Below, in pieces: positions 1 to 4,906 of a stretch of DNA of 8,422 bases. This DNA is from an uncultured Atopobiaceae bacterium (GTDB taxonomy: Bacteria; Actinomycetota; Coriobacteriia; Coriobacteriales; Atopobiaceae): contig CAJOKK010000059.1 of NCBI GenBank assembly GCA_905235165.1, forward strand, positions 1 to 8,422, read 5' to 3'. The notes below the pieces were generated by a model. That model was not told where the DNA came from. It ran no database searches and worked only from the letters and a program-made list of their open reading frames with translations. A program made the translations under genes and the position numbers. Positions within the stretch are counted from its first letter, which is position 1; each line of letters opens with the position of its first letter.

Positions 1-162
1 CGCAGCTGCCGCGCCGGAGCGACGAGCGTCCTTGCCGCAGCGGCAGCCCAAAGGCTTCCCGCATCCTCTGCCCAGGGACGTACGCCCGCCTTTGTCCTTC
101 TCCCCCATTGATGAGTCCCAGCCGCTTTCGACAACTGCGAAGTAGCTGCGGAACTGCTCAAA

Positions 163-171
163 AAATCAACA
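163..171 (+). promoter_or_regulatory. Weak DnaA-box-like site (AAATCAACA)
   Basis: AAATCAACA shares its last six bases with the two TTTTCAACA sites just downstream. The identical 9-mer recurs at 1927-1935 beside the putative DnaA-trio. It differs from the classical TTATCCACA box at several positions, so it is called from the repetition and the setting, not from a consensus match. Confidence 0.35.
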
Positions 172-181
172 ACCAGAACGG

Positions 182-190
182 TTTTCAACA
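182..190 (+). promoter_or_regulatory. Putative DnaA box (TTTTCAACA)
   Basis: TTTTCAACA resembles the classical box TTATCCACA with changes at bases 3 and 6. It ends two bases before the TATAAT -10 box of dnaA, and the same 9-mer recurs 24 bases downstream in the same orientation. DnaA bound here would cover the promoter, which fits autoregulation of dnaA. Binding is inferred. Confidence 0.55.
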
Positions 191-191
191 G

Positions 192-197
192 TATAAT
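192..197 (+). promoter_or_regulatory. Probable -10 box of the dnaA promoter
   Basis: A perfect TATAAT lies 37 bases before the dnaA start codon. No good -35 is seen 16-18 bases upstream (that stretch reads like ACAACC), so the promoter may be weak or activator-dependent. The predicted transcription start, around 204, falls next to the DnaA-box-like site at 206-214, and another such site ends at 190. The promoter is therefore sandwiched between putative DnaA sites. Confidence 0.5.
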
Positions 198-200
198 GAG

Positions 201-214
201 TTGACTTTTCAACA
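201..214 (+). promoter_or_regulatory. Putative DnaA box in a 14-base conserved element
   Basis: The element reads TTGACTTTTCAACA; the DnaA-box-like part is TTTTCAACA at 206-214. A copy differing at one base (TTGACTTCTCAACA) occurs at 1914-1927 in the dnaA-dnaN gap. The leading TTGACT looks like a -35 box, but no matching -10 lies at the right distance. Its conservation with the box suggests it belongs to the protein-binding site. TTGA and TCAA at 201-212 also form a small inverted repeat. Confidence 0.55.
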
Positions 215-234
215 TTTTCTAAGGGTGGAACGTA

Positions 235-1761
235 ATGTACGAAGAGAACGACTCCGATGCCGCGATCTTGTGGGCAGACGTTCTTGCGCTTCTCAAAGCA
301 CAAGGTCTACCTGCGGCAACGCTCGCTATGTTCCAAAGTTGCAAGGCACTCTCGCTAGATGAGGAGGCCCTGCACATCGGAACCCGCATGGGATTTGCCC
401 AGCGCAAGATTGCCCAGCAGTCAGACGTGATCGAGACGGCACTCCAGGAGGCGGCGTTCGCTCCACTAAAGGTCGTGGTCGAGCTCATTAAAGAAAGCGA
501 GCCTCGACCCATCGAGACAAACTCAACGATCACTGAGGCTGAGCTCGGGGCCATGCACTCGTCAATTTCTGGCGTGAAGCCTACCGAGGTCGTAGCCACC
601 CCCATTCAGGACCAACCGTCCTCCCCTTCCGCGCGCCGTGAGTCGAACCCCCTCTTTGAGGAGATACCCGAGGGTGGATCAAAGCTCACCTTTGACCGCT
701 TTGTCGCGGGTGAAGAGAACATGCTCGCCCTCGATGCGGCCAAGCAGGTGGCCAACGGAGAAAACAAGAGCTACAACCCCCTGTTTATCTACGGCAAGAG
801 TGGTCTGGGCAAGACTCACCTGCTGCGTGCCATCCAGAACTACATCACGAGCAACGACCCCACGCGCCTGTGCATCTATCGCACGGCAGCTACCTTCGTT
901 GATGAGTACGTCGGGGCCATGCGTGACGAGAAGACCACCCTTCCGCGCAGCGCCCTCACCCGTTACTACCAGGACATCGACGTTCTTATCATCGACGACA
1001 TCCAGAACATGTCGACGGCCGTGGGCTCGATTCGCTTCTTCTTTGACACCTTCAACTACCTCACCACCCATGGTAAGCAGGTCGTTCTGGCGGCTGATCG
1101 TGCGCCTTCGCAGCTCGGCATGGGTGACAGCCTCTTTGACGAGCGCGACACGAGCCGCATGGACTCGGGCGTTACCGTAAGCATCCAGGTACCCGACTAC
1201 GAGCTCAAGCTCAACCTCATCAACGCCTTCTACGAGCGCATGAAGGCCGATGCCACTGCCGAGCACATCGTTGGCATGGATGGCACGATCAGCGAGGAAA
1301 ACCGCAAGCTCATGGCGGAGCGCGCCGGTACCAACATCCGCATCATCGAGGGCTTCGTGCAGTCCTGTCTCATGGTTGCCTCGCAGCGCGAGCACCAGGG
1401 CGACACCCTCACGCGCGAGGACATCCTGCGCGTTGCGTCGCAGAAGTGGCCCACCGGCCAGCGCGTCATCACGATTGAGCAGATCCAGAAGGCCGTCGAG
1501 AGCTACTACGACATCAGCCACAGCTCGCTCATCGGCTCAAAGCGCAACAAGGAGCTGATGGAGCCGCGACACGTTGCCATTTGGCTTACGCGCGAGCTGA
1601 CGGACAATACGCTTGCCGACATCGGCAAGAAGTTTGGCGGCAGGAGTCACGCAACAGTCAAGCACTCCATCGCGTGGGTAGACGAGCTCAAGCACGACGA
1701 CCGCGTCTTCCATGACCGTCTTGACTTGTTACGCAGCCAGATTACTGACTCACCTCAGTAA
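235..1761 (+). CDS. dnaA: Chromosomal replication initiator protein DnaA (divergent)
   Basis: A 508-residue AAA+ ATPase that binds origin boxes, forms an ATP-dependent filament and melts the origin. The start at 235 follows AAGGGTGG (221-228). Residues 1 to about 85 match domain I poorly but keep W13 and the general hydrophobic pattern. About 86-147 is a linker (domain II). The AAA+ core has Walker A at 187-194 (GKSGLGKT), Walker B LIIDDIQ (251-257), sensor 1 near D288-R289, R304 and R308 at the E. coli R281/R285 positions, and sensor 2 R369. Domain IV ends with a recognition helix starting GRSHATVKH (469-477). Unusual points: the block that normally reads KERSQEEFF or similar after Walker B is here AVGSIRFFF (262-270); the usual SRFxWG is SRMDSG (307-312); the recognition helix has S-H-A where E. 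coli has D433-H434-T435; E443 replaces E. coli R405. R437 keeps the minor-groove arginine (E. coli R399). Gene position and the AAA+ and domain IV motifs make the identity secure. Confidence 0.97.
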   Translation: MYEENDSDAAILWADVLALLKAQGLPAATLAMFQSCKALSLDEEALHIGTRMGFAQRKIAQQSDVIETALQEAAFAPLKVVVELIKESEPRPIETNSTITEAELGAMHSSISGVKPTEVVATPIQDQPSSPSARRESNPLFEEIPEGGSKLTFDRFVAGEENMLALDAAKQVANGENKSYNPLFIYGKSGLGKTHLLRAIQNYITSNDPTRLCIYRTAATFVDEYVGAMRDEKTTLPRSALTRYYQDIDVLIIDDIQNMSTAVGSIRFFFDTFNYLTTHGKQVVLAADRAPSQLGMGDSLFDERDTSRMDSGVTVSIQVPDYELKLNLINAFYERMKADATAEHIVGMDGTISEENRKLMAERAGTNIRIIEGFVQSCLMVASQREHQGDTLTREDILRVASQKWPTGQRVITIEQIQKAVESYYDISHSSLIGSKRNKELMEPRHVAIWLTRELTDNTLADIGKKFGGRSHATVKHSIAWVDELKHDDRVFHDRLDLLRSQITDSPQ

Positions 1762-1913
1762 TGTTCCAAACTTTGTAGAACGCCTGTCGAAGGGAGAAGA
1801 AAACAGTCGGGTGCGTGAAGAAAAGATCTCAACAAGAAGCCAACATGTCAAAACTGTTCAAGACAAAAGGGCTATCTGGGTTCTTCTCGTAACCTGTTTT
1901 ACCTGCAGAAAGA

Positions 1914-1935
1914 TTGACTTCTCAACAAATCAACA
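1914..1935 (+). promoter_or_regulatory. Two abutting DnaA-box-like sites next to the trio
   Basis: TTCTCAACA (1919-1927) is followed with one base of overlap by AAATCAACA (1927-1935). The first sits in TTGACTTCTCAACA, which matches the element upstream of dnaA at 13 of 14 bases. The pair ends 11 bases before the first CTA of the trio-like run. This is the expected place for the DnaA molecules that seed the single-strand filament in the basal unwinding model worked out in Bacillus subtilis. Confidence 0.5.
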
Positions 1936-1946
1936 GGCCTTTATAA

Positions 1947-1961
1947 CTACTACTTCTATTT
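1947..1961 (-). other. DnaA-trio-like element
   Basis: The top strand reads CTA CTA CTT CTA TTT, so the lower strand read 3' to 5' is GAT GAT GAA GAT AAA. All five units fit the published DnaA-trio rule 3'-[G/A]A[T/A]-5', the single-strand sequence on which DnaA assembles. The next triplet (TAT) breaks the rule at its first base. The position, downstream of box-like sites and a GC patch and inside AT-rich DNA, is as expected. Five units by chance in AT-rich DNA is possible, so the order of parts is the main support. Confidence 0.55.
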
Positions 1962-1995
1962 ATACATATATTTAAGAACAAAAAAGAAACGCGCC

Positions 1996-2003
1996 AAGGA
2001 GGG
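1996..2003 (+). promoter_or_regulatory. Strong ribosome-binding site of dnaN
   Basis: AAGGAGGG ends five bases before the dnaN ATG. It is the strongest Shine-Dalgarno sequence in the window and fixes the dnaN start at 2009. Confidence 0.85.
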
Positions 2004-2008
2004 CACCA

Positions 2009-3112
2009 ATGAAGTTCACCGTCAGCCAATCATCACTTGCCAAGGCACTGCTTGTCGTGACTAAGGGTATGGCTACCAACTCAACGCTGCCTATCCTTTC
2101 GGGCATCTATATCAAGGCAACCGATGGAATGCTCGAGTTCCAGACAACGAACCTGACCATCTCGATTCGCCACAAGATTGCGGCTAACGTCGAGGAGGCG
2201 GGCGACACGGTGGTTTCGGGCAAGATCTTGTCAAACATCGTCAAGACCCTGCCTGACGCAGCGATTACCTTTGAGGGCCTTGACCGCATCGTTGCCATTA
2301 CCTGTGACAAGTCGCACTTCCGCCTCAACACGCTTGATCCGCACGACTTCCCCGAGTTCCCGTCCTTTGCGCTCGAGCGTGCCATCGAGCTGCCGAGTGA
2401 TCTGCTTTCTGAGATGGTGGACAAGGTCTACAAGGTCACCTCTAAGGACACCTCTCGCCCGGTTCTGGGCGGCGTTCTGCTGTCGGTTGAGGAGAATGTC
2501 ATTCGCCTCGTTGCGACCGACTCATATCGCCTTGCCGTCTGCGACTCAAACGTCGAGACCTCCAGCTCCAATGAGGCCTTCCAGGCCATCGTGCCGGGCG
2601 CTGCCTTCCATGACGTGCTGAGCTCGCCGTCTATGACCGAGACGATCCTGGTGGGCACCACCGATAGCCAGGTGGTCTTTACCTTTGGGAACACGACCTA
2701 CATCTCTCGAAAGCTCGAGGGTAATTTCCCCAACTATCGCCAACTGCTGCCGGCGAGCTGCAATACGGCCGTCACGATCGATACGGCCGAGTTTGCTGCT
2801 GCCCTCAAGCGCGTTTCGGTGATCGCACTGGCCAATCCCTCGGTCTGCCTCGAGATTGACGCCGACGGCAAGGTCATGCGCATGAGCACCTCCTCCCCCG
2901 ACCAGGGCGAGTCCACCGAGCTGCTGCCGGTTGAGGTGGAGGGCGACAGCATGTCAATTGCCCTGAACTACCACTACGTCTTTGACTGCGTTAACGCCAT
3001 CTCTAACCGCAAGGTGGTCACGCTCGAGCTCCAGAGCACCATGCAGCCGGGCGTGTTCAAGTCTTACGACAAGGTCAACTACCTCTACCTGCTCATGCCG
3101 GTGCGGATGTAG
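2009..3112 (+). CDS. dnaN: DNA polymerase III beta subunit (sliding clamp)
   Basis: DnaN forms the dimeric ring that holds DNA polymerase III and many repair proteins on DNA. The 367 residues match the usual family length (366 in E. coli) and make three clamp domains of about 120 residues each. Visible landmarks are NSTLPILSGI (24-33) in domain 1, RPVLGGVLLSV (150-160) opening domain 2, ATDSYRLAV (169-177) in the partner-binding cleft, EGNFPNYRQLLP (237-248) at the domain 2/3 junction, and the C-terminal LLMPVRM (361-367), the family tail that lines the cleft for clamp-binding peptides. The ATG follows a strong AAGGAGGG. The stop is three bases before the recF start, so the two are likely cotranscribed and translationally coupled. 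Nothing is missing or broken. Confidence 0.98.
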   Translation: MKFTVSQSSLAKALLVVTKGMATNSTLPILSGIYIKATDGMLEFQTTNLTISIRHKIAANVEEAGDTVVSGKILSNIVKTLPDAAITFEGLDRIVAITCDKSHFRLNTLDPHDFPEFPSFALERAIELPSDLLSEMVDKVYKVTSKDTSRPVLGGVLLSVEENVIRLVATDSYRLAVCDSNVETSSSNEAFQAIVPGAAFHDVLSSPSMTETILVGTTDSQVVFTFGNTTYISRKLEGNFPNYRQLLPASCNTAVTIDTAEFAAALKRVSVIALANPSVCLEIDADGKVMRMSTSSPDQGESTELLPVEVEGDSMSIALNYHYVFDCVNAISNRKVVTLELQSTMQPGVFKSYDKVNYLYLLMPVRM

Positions 3113-3115
3113 CTG

Positions 3116-4201
3116 GTGGGTCTTGAGGTCAAGAGCCTTGAGCTGCGCGACTGGCGTAACTTTGAGGAGCGGGACATAGCCCTAGCGGGGATGACGGTCT
3201 TCCATGGCAAGAATGCCGTGGGAAAGACCAACGCCGTCGAGGCGCTGCAGATGCTGACGGCGGGACAGTCCTTCAGGAAGCCCAAGCCATCGCAGCAGAT
3301 TCGCGAGGGTGCCAGCAGCGCCAAGGTGACGGCGCGGCTGGAAGGCGACGGGCGCGTTCTTGACCTGTCCTGCACCATCGAGTCCAACAAGCGACGTTTC
3401 ACGAGAAACGGTAAGCGGATTCACGCTGCCGAGGTGCCCCAAAGCCTCATGAGCGTGCTCTTCAATCCCGATGACCTGTCCTTTGTGAAGCGTGGGGCCT
3501 CATACCGACGCGATGAGATCGATTCCTTCGGTCGTGAGGCAAATGTGGGTTTCGCCAAGGTGCTTGCCGCCTACCAGCGCTCCGTTGAGCAACGAAACCG
3601 CCTGCTCAAAGACGCCTCTATTGACCAAGCACTGCTTGCTGCTTGGGATGAGTCGCTCGCGCTGGGCGGTGCGACGCTCTTGCAATCGAGGTTGAGACTC
3701 TTTGGTCGCCTCCGAGACCACCTCGAGCGCATCTATACCGAGATTTCCCAGGGCGAGCGCCTGAGCTGCTCTTACGAGTGCTCTTTGGGCCCTGACGTTG
3801 AGGGGCTTTCTCGCGATGAGCTGGCAGAACTCTTTGTGAAGCGCCTGCACGAGCGGCGCGCCGATGAGCTGCGCAGGCAACAGACCCTCGTTGGTCCTCA
3901 GCGCGACGACGTGGTCTTTCTCCTTGACGGTCGTGATGCGCGAGCCTTCGGGAGCCAGGGACAGCAACGCTCGATCGTGCTCGCCTGGAAGATGGCCGAG
4001 GTGGAGCTCTGCGAGGAGATCGTGGGTGACACTCCCCTGCTCCTGCTTGACGACGTGATGAGCGAGCTCGACGCCGAGCGACGCGATGCGGTGACGAGCT
4101 TCGTACAGGCAGGTATCCAGACCGTCGTCACCACCACGAACCTCAACTACTTCCCTGACGAGCTTCTGAGCTGCGCGAAGGTGGTGCGATTCGGTGAGTG
4201 A
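3116..4201 (+). CDS. recF: DNA replication and repair protein RecF
   Basis: RecF is an SMC/ABC-like ATPase that, with RecO and RecR, helps load RecA at single-strand gaps. The 361-residue protein has the full motif set: N-terminal LELRDWRNFEE (8-18), Walker A GKNAVGKT (31-38), the ABC-type signature FGSQGQQRS (278-286) and Walker B PLLLLDDVMSELD (307-319). The start is the GTG at 3116, three bases after the dnaN stop and in the same frame. No strong Shine-Dalgarno is seen, so reinitiation by ribosomes finishing dnaN is the likely mode; the exact start is less certain than the gene. The last eight bases overlap dciA. No frameshift or missing motif is seen. Confidence 0.96.
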   Translation: MGLEVKSLELRDWRNFEERDIALAGMTVFHGKNAVGKTNAVEALQMLTAGQSFRKPKPSQQIREGASSAKVTARLEGDGRVLDLSCTIESNKRRFTRNGKRIHAAEVPQSLMSVLFNPDDLSFVKRGASYRRDEIDSFGREANVGFAKVLAAYQRSVEQRNRLLKDASIDQALLAAWDESLALGGATLLQSRLRLFGRLRDHLERIYTEISQGERLSCSYECSLGPDVEGLSRDELAELFVKRLHERRADELRRQQTLVGPQRDDVVFLLDGRDARAFGSQGQQRSIVLAWKMAEVELCEEIVGDTPLLLLDDVMSELDAERRDAVTSFVQAGIQTVVTTTNLNYFPDELLSCAKVVRFGE

Positions 4202-4766
4202 ATCGATGCGATCAATCTATGGACCGATGCACAGTGAAGCGATTCCTGAACCGAGTCGGGCTGAACGGGTCGGTTCGGTTCTCGATTCACTGGTTGGATC
4301 GAGTCTCGCGTCTGGCATGACCGCGAACCAGCGTGCTTCAGTTGCCTGGCATGCGGCCAACGGCGACCGTGAGCGAGCCCATACCACGCGCGTCTTTCTG
4401 CGCAAGGGAAAGGTCGAGGGCTCTGAGCCCATCATCTGCGTCTACGTTGACAGCCATGCCTTTCTCACCGACCTCAACGCGAATCGCGACATCTACCTCT
4501 CACGCCTTGCCAACTGGGGATTCTTTGTCTCAGACATTCGCTTTGAGGTTGACCGCAATGCCCACAAGCGTGTTGGCCAGGGCAAGGGCCAGCTCTTGTC
4601 GGCTGAAAAGCCCGCGGCTGAGGCCCCGAAGCTTTCGGCTGAGCAGCAGGCATATGTTGACGAACTCGTTGCCCAGGCACCTGAGTCCTTGAGGGAAAGC
4701 ATTTCTAAGGCGATTGTTGCAACGATGCTTGCTGAAAGTAAAAAAGCTTCACAAAACGAGAATTAG
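4194..4766 (+). CDS. dciA: DciA-family (DUF721) protein, probable helicase loader
   Basis: A 190-residue protein of the DUF721/DciA family, which interacts with the replicative helicase DnaB and is thought to promote its loading in bacteria lacking DnaC or DnaI. The family core spans about residues 25-125: W52, then HTTRVFLRKGKV (63-74), a strand ICVYVDSHAFLTDL (81-94) and RDIYLSRLANWGFFVSDIRFEV (98-119). After a linker rich in A, E, K and P, residues 147-183 look like a pair of helices (LSAEQQAYVDELVAQAPESL, then a run ending MLAES). The GTG at 4194 overlaps the recF stop by eight bases and has AAGGTGG at 4178-4184; an in-frame ATG at 4206 is possible but has no ribosome-binding site at the right distance. 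Position between recF and gyrB is typical of Actinomycetota. Family assignment is by pattern and context; the helicase-loading role is from family knowledge. Confidence 0.8.
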   Translation: MSESMRSIYGPMHSEAIPEPSRAERVGSVLDSLVGSSLASGMTANQRASVAWHAANGDRERAHTTRVFLRKGKVEGSEPIICVYVDSHAFLTDLNANRDIYLSRLANWGFFVSDIRFEVDRNAHKRVGQGKGQLLSAEKPAAEAPKLSAEQQAYVDELVAQAPESLRESISKAIVATMLAESKKASQNEN

Positions 4767-4861
4767 CCGAATATTTGCCCTCAGAACGTCTCTGGAGCGA
4801 TTTCTTGTTCTCTGTGAGTGCGAATTTTTGCGGGGCCAAGTAAAAAAGCCCTTCGGTGTCG

Positions 4862-4867
4862 TAAAAT
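4862..4867 (+). promoter_or_regulatory. Possible -10 box of a gyrB promoter
   Basis: TAAAAT lies 36 bases before the gyrB GTG, in an otherwise unassigned 137-base gap (4767-4903). I find no recognisable -35 at 16-18 bases upstream (AAGTAA region), so the call rests on the -10 match alone. If real, transcription would start around 4873-4876, inside the left arm of the inverted repeat at 4871-4879. No intrinsic terminator for the upstream genes is evident in this gap, so read-through is also plausible. Confidence 0.3.
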
Positions 4868-4870
4868 AAT

Positions 4871-4906
4871 CACGTCTGTGCATTTGAACAGAGAGGAACA
4901 GACGTG
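4871..4906 (+). repeat. Perfect 9-bp inverted repeat over the gyrB start
   Basis: CACGTCTGT (4871-4879) and ACAGACGTG (4898-4906) are exact reverse complements separated by 18 bases. The right arm ends with the gyrB GTG start codon, and the ribosome-binding site GAGAGG (4891-4896) is in the loop. In RNA this would be a 9-bp stem, extendable by one U-G pair (4870 with 4907), that locks the start codon. In DNA it could be a dyad operator. The repeat is directly visible; its role is inferred. Confidence 0.6.

Larger units (their letters stand above)
1..234. other. Non-coding region upstream of dnaA, likely part of the origin
   Basis: No convincing gene lies here. Positions 1-110 are GC-rich and contain small inverted repeats (CTGCCGC at 6-12 against GCGGCAG at 40-46; GCCGC-A-GCGGC at 34-44). 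From about 155 to 220 the DNA turns AT-rich and holds three sites ending in TCAACA plus a TATAAT box. In many bacteria the region upstream of dnaA forms one half of a bipartite origin and also controls dnaA; that this holds here is inference. rpmH, often found upstream of dnaA on the other strand, is not visible in this window. Confidence 0.5.
1762..2008 (+). other. Probable oriC in the dnaA-dnaN gap
   Basis: This 247-base gap has the order expected of a basal origin-unwinding unit: DnaA-box-like sites (1919-1935), a short GC patch (GGCC, 1936-1939), a DnaA-trio-like run (1947-1961) and an AT-rich stretch to about 1990 that could melt. A further weaker site, ATCTCAACA, is at 1826-1834. All TCAACA cores in the two dnaA-flanking gaps point the same way. 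The dnaN promoter must also lie here. AT-rich -10 candidates exist (TTATAA at 1941, TATACA at 1961, TATATT at 1967), but none has a good -35 at standard spacing. Origin function is inferred from layout and gene context. Confidence 0.7.

Noticed and set aside
1..108. Minus-strand frame open at the left edge, starting at the ATG complementary to 106-108
   Set aside because: The 36 visible residues are low-complexity (G, R, K, C, A), do not match RpmH, and there is no clear ribosome-binding site.
108..362. Plus-strand 84-codon frame from a TTG overlapping the start of dnaA
   Set aside because: It overlaps dnaA in another frame, crosses the promoter and DnaA-box-like sites, and has no family resemblance.
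679..1521. 280-codon minus-strand frame opposite dnaA
   Set aside because: Same reason: complement of a clear AAA+ gene with V/L/D-rich, motif-free translation.
1763..1781. Possible terminator after dnaA: GTTCCAA, short loop, TTG-TA-GAAC
   Set aside because: The stem is short, has a two-base bulge and is AT-rich, and no T-run follows.
1914..1946. TTGACT (1914-1919) with TTATAA (1941-1946) as a dnaN promoter
   Set aside because: The spacer is 21 bases, too long for a standard promoter, and TTGACT is part of the element repeated upstream of dnaA.
1811..1975. Open frame of 54 codons from a GTG in the dnaA-dnaN gap, with a purine-rich stretch upstream
   Set aside because: It runs straight through the DnaA-box-like sites and the trio-like run, its predicted product has no recognisable pattern, and the purine stretch is too far from the GTG (about 12 bases).
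4832..4852. Possible terminator between dciA and gyrB (GGGC with GCCC around an A-run)
   Set aside because: Only four strong pairs with an 11-base loop containing the A-run, and no T-run follows.
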